A stretch of 64,000 nucleotides of DNA from Rhabdophis nuchalis (GCA_039707465.1 CM077648.1:75513119-75577118); one strand, 5' to 3'; positions 1 to 10,115 are shown, counted from the first letter of the stretch. Numbers and translations: made by a program. Notes: generated by a model from the letters alone, not told the origin.

Positions 1-120
1 ATGAGCTGATTCTTGGCTTGCTGTCTAGATGATCTCTGGTGATGAGTCGAAAGGCAGGAAAGGAAACAGTATGTCTGCTCCCTTAATTGGGGCCTAATAA
101 CAGGTTGTTGAGAAACAATT
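1..120 (+). repeat. PLE-associated unit tail, partial
   Basis: This stretch matches the reverse complement of about 26350-26510 and the tails of the ribozyme units further on. Shared blocks include a 'gagatgatctctggtgatgag'-like core and a 'cccttaattggggcc' block. It is in + orientation and runs into a TA-rich microsatellite. It appears to be the tail of a ribozyme-bearing unit or PLE 5' region cut by the window edge. Confidence 0.6.
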
Positions 121-159
121 ACATATATATATATAAATTTATTGATCAGCTCATAAAAC

Positions 160-190
<31 letters not shown>

Positions 191-199
191 CGTATGTAT

Positions 200-231
<32 letters not shown>

Positions 232-277
232 TTGTTTTCGTAGATATATATAGATATAGATATATGTATGTATGTAT

Positions 278-341
<64 letters not shown>

Positions 342-358
342 GTATATATATATATGAA
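121..358. repeat. Compound microsatellite (TA)n/(CATA)n/(TATG)n
   Basis: Alternating TA, CATA and TATG runs with no coding content; open frames across it are low-complexity artefacts. It separates a + oriented unit tail on the left from a minus-oriented ribozyme unit on the right. TA-rich tracts flank most PLE-related insertions in this window. Confidence 0.9.
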
Positions 359-531
359 GAATAATTATCACAGCTCCTGTTCAGAGGTCCCTTTAAGGGG
401 AGGAGACTCAACGTCATCCCTCTCTGCCCTTCGACTCAACTCAGAGATCATCCAGACAGAGAACCAATTAGATTACTGCTGTGTGACATTTTTTAGATAT
501 GTGTTAGATTTTTAAGGGCTGAAAATAAAGA

Positions 532-578
532 GACCAGGATGAATCCATTTCAGGCTTATTAGCCTTCTTCAGCTGGCC
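532..578 (-). ncRNA. Type I hammerhead ribozyme, copy 1
   Basis: On the minus strand the order is stem I 5' strand GGCCAG, core CUGAAGA, stem II AGGCU-AAUA-AGCCU (5 bp), core GAA, stem III AUG-GAUU-CAU, C17, then stem I 3' strand CUGGUC (six pairs, one G-U). All invariant bases C3 U4 G5 A6 G8 A9 G12 A13 A14 and the A15.1-U16.1 pair are present. Predicted cleavage lies between 538 and 537. Self-cleavage is established for this fold; activity of this copy is inferred. Confidence 0.88.
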
Positions 579-589
579 ATACTCCTTCT

Positions 590-660
590 ATTGGGATTTG
601 AACCGGTGCTTTCCAGCATATGAGGCAGGCTTCTCTATGCCTTGAGCTATCCGGTATCCC
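590..660 (-). promoter_or_regulatory. tRNA-like head with pol III A and B boxes
   Basis: On the minus strand a B box GGTTCAAATCC (604-594) matches the consensus GGTTCRANNCC exactly. An A-box-like TAGCTCAAGGCA (649-638) lies about 35 nt upstream. A possible anticodon-loop region CTCATAT sits between them. The T arm is imperfect, so this is a tRNA-derived promoter and not a functional tRNA gene. It lies immediately upstream of the hammerhead, so a pol III transcript would contain the ribozyme. Confidence 0.72.
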
Positions 661-663
661 TGA

Positions 664-690
664 TACGTTAAGTCTCCTCCCCTTAAAGGG
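664..690 (+). repeat. Inverted piece of unit tail at PLE junction
   Basis: This segment is the reverse complement of 390-414, with only one or two differences. It is a short + oriented tail fragment of the ribozyme unit joined directly to the truncated PLE reading frame that follows. The same order, unit tail then PLE, is seen on the minus strand near 26340-26500. Confidence 0.6.
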
Positions 691-2137
691 ATCCTTCATA
701 GAAACAATAAAAAAACAAAATCTACAGCCCAGCGATCTACTCGTGAGTTTTGATGTCATATCCCTCTTCACCCAAGTGCCTATAAAAGAAGCCTTGACAG
801 CCATCCAGAACAAATACAACCCCCCCAAGCACATCCTGGATCTGACCAACCACTGTCTAACCAACACATACTTCATTCACAATGACCAAAGATACAAACA
901 GATAGAAGGAGCACCCATGGGATCACCCCTCTCACCGGTCATCGCAAACTTATACATGGAACACTTTGAAACCAACGCCCTAGAAAAATCTGAACACAAA
1001 CACAAACTCTGGCTCAGATATGTAGATGACACTTTTGTAATTTGGCCACATGGGAAAGAAAAACCGGACAACTTCCTCACACACCTCAACTCCCTACACC
1101 CCAAAATACAATTCACCATGGAAATAGAAGCCAACAACCAACTCCCTTTTCTAGACGTCCTAATCTACAAAAAACCTAATGGCTCCCTAGGACACACCAT
1201 CTACCAGAAAAAAACACACACCAACCGCTACCTAAATGCACAATCCCATCACCACCCTGCACAGATAAACTCTGTAGCCAAAACCCTCATACACAGAACC
1301 AAACGCCTAGCTGACAAAGACCATCTGAAAACCAAAATACACTTCCTCACAAATACATTAATATCCAACGGATTCCGAAGAAAAACAATCACCAAACTAA
1401 TCCAACAAGAGACACCCCCCAGGAACCAAGACAAAGAACAGGAAAATGGCATTGCCCTCATCCCATACATTAAAGGTACCACAGACAAAATCAGCAAAAT
1501 TCTCCACAAGCACAACATCAAGACAGCCTTCAACACCGACCAAAAAATAACCAATATCCTAAGGAACGCAAAAGACAAGATCCAGCTAGAAAACCAAGGA
1601 GTCTACAAAATTCCATGTAAAAGCTGCCCTGCCACTTACATAGGACAAACCAACAGAAGGATTAGTGCACGTATTGCTGAACATAAAAATGCTTTAAAAA
1701 ATCATCTTAATACCTCATCTCTCTATCAACATTTCAAAACTACAGGACATGACATTGACTTTCAAGGAACTAAAATGATCTCCAAGGCGGAACAGCTCAA
1801 CAGGAGAATAATCAGAGAAGCCATTGAAATAGAGAAACAATCTAGCAGCATGAATAAACGTGATGATACCTCCCGCCTACCAGATATCTGGAAGCCAGCA
1901 TTGACCAGCAGACGAGCCCCACCCTCCAGCCAAGCCGTTGAAATTCAAAACAAGGAGAAACATACAAATGAGACCAATCAACATCAATCTACCAGTCATG
2001 ATGCAGCTGCACAGCCAATCAACCCACTCACAACAATAGTCAGCACTCCACCCCCACCCCCCCACCAAGATTTAAAGAGGGGCGATGCCTCCGCAGTCAC
2101 AGTCACAGACAGAAGCCTGCCTGATGATGACAAGTGA
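691..2137 (+). pseudogene. Penelope-like element RT/GIY-YIG, 5'-truncated
   Basis: One uninterrupted frame runs from the junction at 691 to a stop at 2137, about 480 codons. It encodes the catalytic half of a PLE reverse transcriptase (QVPIKEAL, GAPMGSPLSPV, the catalytic YVDDTF box) and then a GIY-YIG endonuclease domain (GVYKIPC...TYIGQTNRR). A low-complexity C-terminal tail follows. The N-terminal part of the RT is missing; compare the minus-strand copy at 25458-26335, which begins earlier. PLE proteins prime reverse transcription from nicked DNA. This copy lacks the start region and is probably inactive, although it has no internal stops. The 3' flank holds hammerhead-like repeats. Confidence 0.9.
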
Positions 2138-2154
2138 GATCTTGTCGAAACGTT
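2121..2154 (+). ncRNA. Hammerhead-like motif, PLE 3' end
   Basis: CUGAUGA (2121-2127), one extra U, then stem II GACAAG-UGAGAU-CUUGUC (6 bp), GAAA, and CGU plus U17. Stem III would be the self-complementary ACGU, as in minimal PLE hammerheads thought to work as dimers. Stem I starts with UGC/GCA. The extra U before stem II departs from the consensus, so activity is uncertain. Confidence 0.6.
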
Positions 2155-2293
2155 GCAATAACATTTCTATGCCTTATACACGGGAAAATCCCCGAAGCCA
2201 GCTATGCCAGCATACCTACACCCGTGAAAAATATATGCTGGCATTGCTGGCTTCGGGGATTTTCCCGTGTATATAGCATGGAGATGTTATTGC

Positions 2294-2327
2294 AACGTTT
2301 CGACAAGATCTCACTTATCATCATCAG
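2294..2327 (-). ncRNA. Hammerhead-like motif, inverted copy
   Basis: The minus-strand copy of the same motif: CTGATGA at 2327-2321, an extra T, stem II GATAAG/CTTGTC (six pairs including one G-U), then GAAACGT and T17 at 2294. The core is intact apart from the extra base. Confidence 0.55.
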
Positions 2328-2362
2328 GCAGGCTTCTGTCAGAGGTTCTGACAGAAGCCTGC

Positions 2363-2396
2363 CTGATGATGACAAGTGAGATCTTGTCGAATCATT
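2363..2396 (+). ncRNA. Hammerhead-like motif, decayed copy
   Basis: CTGATGA at 2363-2369 and stem II GACAAG/CTTGTC are intact. The following GAAACGTT has become GAATCATT, which damages the stem III pairing. Probably inactive. Confidence 0.5.
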
Positions 2397-2479
2397 GCAA
2401 TAACATCTCCATGCTATATACACGGGAAAATCCCCGAAGCCAGCAATGCCAGCATACCTACACCCGTGAAAATCTACGA

Positions 2480-2485
2480 AAACAA

Positions 2486-2524
<39 letters not shown>
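2480..2524. repeat. (TA)n(TG)n microsatellite
   Basis: A TA run followed by a TG run directly after the PLE 3' terminus, as at 21596-21625. Confidence 0.9.
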
Positions 2525-2525
<1 letters not shown>

Positions 2526-2549
2526 TCTGAGGTTTCCGTGGGTGTTTGT

Positions 2550-2785
2550 ATGTAGGTCTTTGGTTGTTCAGGTTTTCTTCCACGTAGAATTGGAAGTATC
2601 TTCACGACGTTTCAATGAAGTCTCATTCATCATCTTCAGGCTGGTGCTTTCGGCTTGGTGCTTCCAGGAGCAATGTGAGATCTCAGCCGTTTCCTCTTTT
2701 TAAAAAAGAGGAGATCAAAACGTCGTGAAGATACTTCCAATTCTACGCGGGAGAAAACCCGAACAACCAAAGACCTACAAACCTA
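2550..2785 (-). repeat. PLE 3' end in inverted duplication
   Basis: About 2552-2612 and 2713-2782 are inverted copies; both carry the 'gaagatacttccaattctac' block and a block matching 'acctacaaacc'/'gtaggtctttgg'. The left, minus-oriented copy carries a hammerhead-like motif at 2606-2639. The right copy keeps only the 3' half of it (AAAACGTC...). A (CATA)n run follows at about 2786-2806. Confidence 0.75.
2591..2666 (-). ncRNA. Hammerhead-like motif with distal stem I
   Basis: On the minus strand: CUGAAGA (2639-2633), an extra U, stem II GAUGAA/UUCAUU around a UGAGAC loop, GAAA, then CGU and C17 at 2606. Stem III would be the self-complementary ACGU. A distal stem I helix is possible between UGGAAG (2666-2661) and CUUCCA (2596-2591), separated from the core by an asymmetric internal loop. 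Confidence 0.55.
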
Positions 2786-2806
2786 CATACATACATACAT
2801 ACATAC

Positions 2807-3235
2807 ATATATTCCACAACAAACTAACACCCACACATACACAAAACCACAAAGTGTGCGTTTTATAAATTAAGTTGCTCTTACTTGTGTACTAATAAAT
2901 CTGAATTCACATTAACTATTAAATGCACGTTATCATTTATACAAACATGCAGCTAGTATCAAGGTATTTCCATTAGTGAAATAATGCTAATGCACGTGTA
3001 CATGATAACATGTAATGTAAGCAAAATAAAACAAATATCCAGATGTTTTAAGTATAAAGCTTGCTAACCACATTATTTATATTTTAGACATGATTCTCAT
3101 GAACAAATGGAAAGCTATAGAAATAGCATATAACTCATGTGCAAAAGATTACAAATTATAGAAATATACACAAGAAAAATAATGCAGTTTAATAATCTCA
3201 TTGGCTAAATCTTTAAACTACCACACCAGCTTTGA
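2807..3235. other. AT-rich DNA, nothing recognised
   Basis: No exon, RNA gene or known repeat seen between the PLE-derived repeat and the CR1. Confidence 0.5.
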
Positions 3236-3250
3236 GTTCAAGATTTTTGG

Positions 3251-4093
3251 TGTTTAGTCTCATGTGGATTCGGAACAACTAAATACCAGCCTCCTCTACC
3301 GCAAAGATCCCACAAAAGAAGAGCAGCCTGGACAACTGTGGGATCTGGCAGGGTGAGAGCTGTGACCCACAAACACAAAACTTTTGCTGTGTCCCAGCAT
3401 AACAGATATAGCGCCCTTGCTGATCTTAATGGGGACACTATAGTGACAGGTCAAGGTAATAATGATGACTCAAATAAGCAGGGGATTGTGGTCCAAAGTG
3501 AAGAACCTACTTCAGAAATGCAAAAGTGTGAACCAGGGATCATGCATCAGTCAAACAACAAGAGCAAGGTACCCAAAAAGAGAAGTCACCTCCTGATTGG
3601 TGACTCAATCGTAAGGGATGTAAACTTAGGTAAGGATATGGAGGTTTTGAAAGAGGTCAGATGTTTGCCGGGTGCTACAGCCAGCAGAGACAAGAGGCGT
3701 ATTCTTAAGATAGTCAAGAATGCAAGTAAGGACTGTGAAGTTGATGCTATTATACATCTTGGCACAAATGATCTGTCCCAAAAAGATGTAGCTTCTGTGC
3801 AGAATGATTTCCAGAGTTTGGGGTACGAACTTAGTAGTACAGGTTGTAGGCTTATCTTCTCAGAGGTTATACCAGTATACAAGGAACAAAAAGGAAAGGG
3901 CCAGCGCATAGCAGAGTTTAATGTGTGGCTAAAGGAGTGGTGTAAAAAGGAAGGCTTTGGTCTTATTAGTCATGATGCCTGCAGCTGGTCCAATGATAAA
4001 CTGTACAAAAGAGATGGTTTGCACCCATCCAAGAAAGGGACTGAGTTACTTGGCACTAAATTCACAGATTTCCTGGCTAAACATTTAAACTGA
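3251..4093 (+). pseudogene. CR1 ORF1, esterase (SGNH hydrolase) domain
   Basis: The frame is open from at least 3251 and ends at a stop at 4091-4093. No ATG is visible at the left end because the element is truncated. The C-terminal domain is an SGNH/GDSL-type hydrolase: the GDS box with the nucleophile Ser is at 3599-3607, GTND starts at 3761, and DGLH with the Asp-His pair is at 4013-4024. CR1 ORF1 proteins of vertebrates often carry this esterase domain, thought to aid membrane or RNP steps. The catalytic residues look intact. Confidence 0.8.
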
Positions 4094-4257
4094 ATAGTGG
4101 GGACAGAGAATCAATAGATAAAGAACATTTCTGTCCCCAGCAAACTAAAATTCATAGGGTTATCAGTGCATGTAACATAGATATTTGTGCGGGTAATATT
4201 ATCAACACTGCTGTCAAGCAAAACCAAACAATTAACAGTGAGTGCCACACCATATAC

Positions 4258-7109
4258 ATGAACCATACAAGTGGCAAAGAAATAGGGGCAAAGAGAACCA
4301 TAGTCAGGCATAACACAGGTTTCGTAGACAGAAAACACAGGGTCAATCAAAATGGACTCAAATGTCTATACACCAATGCACAGAGTATGAGGAATAAACA
4401 GGGTGAATTAGAAATTCAAGTAAATGAGGGCAGATACGATATTGTTGCCATTACAGAAACTTGGTGGGATGAAACCCACAAATGGAACATACAGCTAGAA
4501 GGATTTAAATTATTTAAAAGAAATAGACCAAATAAAAGAGAAGGTGGAGTTGCACTATATATAAGAAATAATTACATCTCTACAGAAATAGAGCACAACA
4601 ATGATGAGAACTATCTTGAATGTATTTGGGTCAATATTAAAGGTTGGGGGGGGAATGATATTGTCATAGGTCTATACTACAGGCCACCCAACCAAGCAAA
4701 GGAAGTGGATGTACTTTTTGCTAACCAGCTAACTAAGGTATGTAGGAAGCACACTACAATAGTAATGGGAGATTTTAACTACCCCGACATCAATTGGGAA
4801 ACAAACTCTGCACCAAGTGGAAGATCCAACAGGTTCCTAACAAACCTAGCAGACAACTTTGTTTCCCAAAAGGTAGAGAAGGGAACAAGGGGATCAGCAA
4901 TATTGGACTTAATTCTCACTAACAGAGAAGAAATGATAGAAGGTGTTGAAGCTACAGGAACTTTGGGGGCAAGCGATCATGAAATACTGGAATTCAACAT
5001 TATGCAAACAAAAGTAGTTGAACAAAGTCAAACTAGAGTCTTAGACTTTAAGAGAGCTAATTTCAATAAACTCAGAGAGAGTTTGGGAAGGATTCCATGG
5101 ATGAGAATCCTCAAGGGGAAAACAACTCAAGAAGCTTGGGAAATTTTGAAAAATGAGATTATAAAAGCCCAGTCCAGCGCAATACCAATGAAGAAGAAAA
5201 ATAACAGTTCCCAAAAGAAACCAGCATGGCTGCATAAAGAACTCTCTGACAAATTGAAAGACAAAAAGGATAAATATAAAAAGTGGAAAAAGGGGGACAT
5301 AACTAAGGCAAAATATCAGCAAATAGCCCAAGCCTGTAAAGATGAAGTGAGGAAAGCTAAGGCTCGCAATGAAGAAAGGCTTGCCAAAAAAGTAAAAAAT
5401 AACAAAAAAAGCTTCTTCCAACATGTTAAAAACAAGAAAAAAGTTAAGGAAACAATTGGTCCACTGCTGGGAGCAAATGGCAAGAAGATGATAAGCAACA
5501 GGGAGAAAGCAGAACTATTTAACTCTTTTTTTGCATCTGTCTTTACACAAAGGGATAAAACAGTCCAACCAATCAAAAACAGCACCACAAAAATCAGATT
5601 AGGAACACAAGTTGAAATAGGGAAGAAAATGGTAAGTGAGCACCTGTCTGCCCTGGACGAGTTCAAATCACCAGGACCGGATGGATTACACCCCAGGGTT
5701 CTGAAGGAACTGGCAGACGAGATCTCAGAACCACTGAACTATATCTTTCAGAGATCCTGGAGCACCGGGGAACTGCCAGAAGACTGGAAAAGAGCTGATG
5801 TGGTTCCCATCTTCAAAAAAGGGAAAAAAACAGATCCAGGAAACTATAGACCCATCAGCCTGACCTCAATACCAGGAAAGATTCTGGAAAAGATAATTAA
5901 ACAACAAATAAGTGAACACCTAGAAGCAAACAAAGTAATAGTCAAAAGCCAACATGGGTTTGTCAAAAACAGATCATGCCAGACGAATCTAATTGCATTC
6001 TTTGACAAAGTGACAAAATCAGTGGACCAGAGGAATGCTGTTGATATAATTTACCTGGACTTCAGTAAGGCATTTGATAAAGTAGACCATAACCTACTAT
6101 TAGATAAAGTAGAAAATTGTGGGTTAGACAGTACCACCAGCAAATGGATTCGCAACTGGCTGACCAACCGCACTCAACGTGTAGTCCTCAATGGAACTGC
6201 ATCTACATGGAAGGAAGTATGCAGTGGAGTCCCCCAAGGCTCTGTTTTAGGCCCAGTACTCTTTAACATCTTCATCAACGATTTGGATGAGGGGATAAAT
6301 GGGGAACTCATCAAATTTGCAGACGACACCAAGCTGGCAGGAATAGCCAGAAGATAGGCTTAAGATACAGAAGGATCTAGACAAACTTGAACATTGGGCA
6401 CTATCTAATAAAATGAAATTCAATTATGAAAAAAGTAAGGTCCTACATATAGGCAAGAAAAACCAGATGCACAAGTACAGTATAGGTGGTACCTTGCTCA
6501 ATAGTAGCAACTGTGAGAGGGATCTAGGAATCCTAGTGGACAACCATTTAAATATGAGCCAGCAGTGTGCAGCAGCTGCCAAAAGAGCCAACACAGTTCT
6601 AGGCTGCATAAACAGAGGGATAGAATCTAGATCACGTGGTGTTAATGCCACTGTAAAGTGCCTTGGTAAGGCCACACTTGGAATACTGCATACAGTTTTG
6701 GTCGCCATGATGTAGAAAAGATGTGGAGACTCTGGAAAGAGTGCAGAGAAGAGCAACCAAGATGATTAGGGAACTGGAGACTAAAACATATGAAGAACGG
6801 CTGCAGGAGCTGGGTATGTCTAGTTTGATGAAGAGAAGGACCAGGGGAGACATGATAGCAGTGTTCCGATATCTCAGAGGGTGCCACAAAGAAGAGGGAG
6901 TCAAACTATTCTCCAAGGCACCTGGGGGCAGGACAAGAAGCAATGGGTGGAAACTAATCAAGGAGAGAAGCAACTTAGAACTAAGGAGAAATTTCCTGAC
7001 AGTTAGAACAATTAACCTCTGGAACAGCTTGCCTCCAGAAGTTGTGAATGCCCCAACCCTGGAAGTCTTTAAAAAGATGTTAGATAGCCATTTGTCTGAA
7101 ATGGTATAA
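4258..7109 (+). pseudogene. CR1 ORF2, endonuclease and reverse transcriptase, frameshifted
   Basis: The first frame (4258-6357) encodes an AP-type endonuclease ([32 protein letters not shown]) and most of the RT ([52 protein letters not shown], catalytic FADDTKL). The frame breaks near 6350, where the expected continuation EDRLKIQ lies one base out. It breaks again between about 6630 and 6670 before LEYCIQFW, and an in-frame TGA follows near 6710. The C-terminal part is open at 6723-7109 and ends with VFKKMLDSHLSEMV. An intact ORF2 would nick target DNA and prime reverse transcription; this copy cannot make the full protein. Confidence 0.88.
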
Positions 7110-7269
7110 GGTTCCTGCCCACGCAGGGGGTTGGACTAGAAGACCTACAAGGTCCCTTCCAACTCTGCTATTGTATTATTGTATTATTGTATTAAATGGT
7201 CAGAACAGTAATACCTTCTCTTCTAATTAGCAAACTTTGTTGTAATAAAACTGATTTTTTAATGTAGAC

Positions 7270-7628
7270 CAGGGGTATCAAATTCATTCATTTCATTAAG
7301 GACCACATCAGAGTTGTGTTTGACCTCAGGGGGCTGGGGTGAGCATAGCCTGGATGGGCATGGCTAGCATGATGTCACTTATCTCGGGGGCTCTGGTGAC
7401 GGCCCAATTACTTTGGCACAAAAATGGGCTTCTATGCCCTATTTTCAGCCATGATGACCTCCTGCTCCTGCAGCCTTCCGCCAGTGAAAACGAAGCTTGG
7501 GACAACCGCATGCAGCCCCGCCTTCCCAAGCTTTGTTTTTGCTGCCAGAGCCATTGCGGGCCAGTCCTTTGCTGTTTCCAGGATGGCCCTGCAGACCCGA
7601 TCTAAGGGCCTTGAGTTTGACACTGTTG
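7270..7628. mobile_element. Non-autonomous hAT element
   Basis: The left end CAGGGGTATCAAATTC pairs with the right end TTGAGTTTGACAC...TG. Flanking 8-bp duplications are ATGTAGAC (7262-7269) and ATATAGAC (7629-7636), with one mismatch. The interior is non-coding. The end sequences and 8-bp duplication place it in the hAT superfamily. Confidence 0.72.
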
Positions 7629-7959
7629 ATATAGACAAACATGAATAGTTGTTTCTTGATATTCAGATGCCAAAATTTAAGTACTATAAAATTGTCTTTT
7701 AATATAGTTGTTATTGCTGAAGTATGAGATTCTGGTCTGTTCCAATGATGGGTAACACTAGTGAATTTTAAATGAGTATAGCGTATTTTGATTCTTAGGA
7801 CATGATATATGCTAAACAATTAATCAAACCTATTATTTCTCAGGAATGTTAATGTTTTGATTCTTGCATTTCAGAATTGTTTTCGTGTCCCATCGTTTTT
7901 AATTAATGGGAGTTTTAAAACCCACCAGCTTGTTAAAGGACATTTCATTCTGTTTCTAG

Positions 7960-8114
7960 ATCTGTTAGCTGTGCCTAAGCATCCTTATGCTGCAATGGAG
8001 AACTGGGGATTAAATGTTTTTGTGGAACAAAGGATACTTCTGGATTCAAGCATTTCTTCCATATCATATTTACTGGATGTCACCATGGTTATTGTGCATG
8101 AGCTATGCCATCAG
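7960..8114 (+). CDS. LVRN: LVRN (laeverin/aminopeptidase Q) exon: AAMEN motif and HELCH zinc site
   Basis: The acceptor tttctag is at 7953-7959 and the donor CAG|gtagga at 8114/8115. The exon starts in phase 1: the first base of the Asp codon lies in the previous exon, which is outside the window or not recognised. It encodes the M1 aminopeptidase substrate loop VPKHPYAAMENWGL and the zinc helix VIVHELCHQ. M1 enzymes use HEXXH-X18-E to bind zinc, and GXMEN to grip the substrate amino terminus. Here the first motif position is Ala. Mammalian laeverin is known for a His at this position, so the departure from Gly is informative. LVRN is a type II membrane peptidase expressed in placental trophoblast in humans. 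ERAP or other M1 members are less likely. Confidence 0.85.
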
Positions 8115-9094
8115 GTAGGAGATAAATAATATCTTGACTATCTTATAAATGAAATAGATTTTAACTATTTCCCAAATTTTTTTAATGTGAACATATAGTG
8201 TTGAACTTAAGCTAAGCCCTTTTAGATCTTGTTTATTTCTTGATGTAAATTTAAGATGTATTTAACTCTTATTGAAATCAGTTGGAAATAAATCTTAACC
8301 TATCTTCAGTTGAATGAGAACTCATAAATAAGCTCGCACATAAACACTTTGTTTTGTACAAATTCTTTAAACCAGATACACAAAATAATAGGGGTATTTT
8401 CCCCTTTAAATAGAGTTAATAGGGTCATATTGTAAAGGATTTGTATTGCTATAGAGATACAAAATGATATTCCAATATTTCTGATTAGTTATTGCCTGCT
8501 CGCTTCCAAATAACTCTACAGAGAGCTTCCATAAACCTGAAATTCCTAACATTGATTTCAGATACTGGAGCTTGCCTTTGTCTCCCAAAATAACCTACCA
8601 ATTTCTCAGATTTGCATCAGGCAAATGATAAAACTGATCATAGCATTGATCACAATATTGAAGCGTATTTAGGTTACTAGACAATGTGGAACAATGGTTA
8701 CTGGTCGACTGTCTTATTGATATCCTCTTGCAAAGTGTCAAAATCCCTATTGTAATTGGAAATTTAGAGAACAGCTTTCTGAAATCTAGTGCTTTGTGAT
8801 GGTTAGTGACCAATGCTTTATACTGTTACTATGAATTATGCCTAAGATATTGCTCATGTTTAGATATCAGGTACATTAATTTGCTGATATTACAACTATT
8901 ACAAATAAAAAGAAGTAGTGCATATTTTTAGAGTTGTAAGACAACCAAAAGAAAATCCTTAAATAGATTTAATAATAGAATATTTCTCACCTCTGATTAA
9001 CTATAATTTTATGTATTACTAGTTTTTCAAAGATTATTAGCAATTTCTGAATAACAATTTGTCTTTAATTTTACACTTTACAGTTAAATAGTTT
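8115..9094 (+). other. LVRN intron, no recognised element
   Basis: AT-rich intron start. I see no repeat or exon here before the L1 fragment. Confidence 0.5.
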
Positions 9095-9845
9095 AATTTC
9101 TTTTTTTATTTTTTTAAAATAAATTTTATTTACAAACATGTAAAATACACTCACACAAAACTTAGACATACACTACATTTACACCATACAATACGAACAG
9201 GAGCTTCCTGTTCTTTCTAATAGCAATTGTCAATCGAAGCCGCTCATCTTATATTATTTCCCCTTCTGTTATATTTCATTTGGATTTCACCATTCTAAAC
9301 CCTCTTATTTTACTCATAACTACTGTTTTTAAGTTTTGCTGTATTCCTTCATTGGTTCTTGTTTCTTTCCTCCATCCACCTATAACATTTATCCCATATC
9401 TGGTAGAATTTTGATTGTTCTTTTCCCTGGATTTCTTTAGTTAATTTGTCCATTTCAGCACAATCCATAACCTTTCTTATTATTTCATCTTCGCTTGGAG
9501 TTAGTTTATTTTTCCATTTCTGGGCCGCCGTAATTATATGTATTATTAAATACTGGATTCCTTTTTTTATATTTTGCAGACACTATTCCTAATAGGAAGA
9601 CTTCAGCTTTCCATTCTATTTTAACTCCTCTTATTGCCTCCAGCCAATTTTTGATCCTTTTCCCAAAAAATTTAGTCTCCTTACAGGTCCACCATAGGTT
9701 CCATATGTTCCATGTATTGATTTCCATTTCCAGCATTTTGGAGAGGTATTTGTTGAAATTTTTGCTAACCTTGTTGGTGCTCCCTCCCTTCCTCTTTCTC
9801 TCCAGCCAGCTAGTTCTCCCTTCAATTTCTCATATATGACATTTA
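9095..9845 (-). mobile_element. L1 LINE 3' end, decayed
   Basis: On the minus strand, broken frames encode the C-terminal region of an L1-type ORF2: a CKETKFFGKRIKNWLEAI block, then EVFLLGIV, then HIITAAQKWKNK, EDEIIRKVMDCAEMDKLT and FYQIWDKCYRWM. A T-rich run at about 9100-9120 is the poly(A) tail of the minus-strand element. 5'-truncated and frameshifted. Confidence 0.75.
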
Positions 9846-10115
9846 TTTTTCATATCACTAAATATTTTCACCATTTTAAAGTTATTCTTTAATCCATTGG
9901 GTAATAACTAGAGCTTTTCATTAGCCATAGAAGTTCACTGATTTGTCTGATTAAGGGTTCTTTGCAATTTGATACCATATATGTTCCCACTCAATACATT
10001 AAATGTAACTCAATAAAACTACTACTTTATTATTTTGCAGCAATCATTTTCAAAAAATAAAAAGTTATAATTTTTCTATAGTTTAGCTTTCTGCTTAACA
10101 ATCATTATTGTAGGC

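Larger units (their letters stand above)
361..663 (-). mobile_element. Ribozyme-bearing tRNA-headed unit, copy 1
   Basis: Read on the minus strand, the unit has a tRNA-like head (about 660-590), a complete hammerhead ribozyme (578-532) and a tail ending near 361 at a TA tract. It is homologous to the tandem units at 21728-22461 and the interrupted unit near 23787-23955. No long ORF is present, so it would be non-autonomous. It has SINE features (internal pol III-like promoter) and retrozyme features (hammerhead). The tail resembles DNA next to PLE coding regions, which suggests that PLEs mobilise it; that is inference. Confidence 0.7.
2107..2478 (+). repeat. Three alternating copies of the PLE 3' terminal segment
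   Basis: A segment of about 120 bp occurs three times: + (about 2107-2228), minus (about 2229-2345) and + (about 2350-2478). Each copy contains the CTGATGA...GAAACGTT hammerhead-like motif and a 'cacgggaaaatccccgaagcc' block. The last copy ends in 'acacccgtgaaaatctacgaa', the same terminus seen at 21596. The arrangement would fold into long hairpins in RNA or DNA. Confidence 0.8.
3236..7197 (+). mobile_element. CR1 LINE, nearly full length
   Basis: The element runs from within ORF1 through ORF2 to the characteristic CR1 3' end. That end includes 'ggttggactagaagacct' and 'cccttccaactctgctatt' and is followed by a short tandem repeat of the type TATTG/TATTA. The 5' part of ORF1 and the 5' UTR are missing. 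ORF2 is broken by at least two frameshifts, so the copy is probably dead. Confidence 0.88.

Noticed and set aside
87..515. Long frames on both strands (Tyr/Ile/Cys/Met-rich)
   Set aside because: They are translations of TA, CATA and TATG microsatellites.
590..660. Genuine tRNA gene
   Set aside because: The boxes are good, but the acceptor and T stems do not pair fully and the sequence recurs in repeats; it is a tRNA-derived head.
2085..2530. Overlapping 60-87 codon frames
   Set aside because: They lie in the alternating inverted copies of the PLE 3' end and repeat the same residues; no protein family.
7326..7819. Several frames on both strands
   Set aside because: They fall in a non-autonomous hAT element and do not resemble a transposase.
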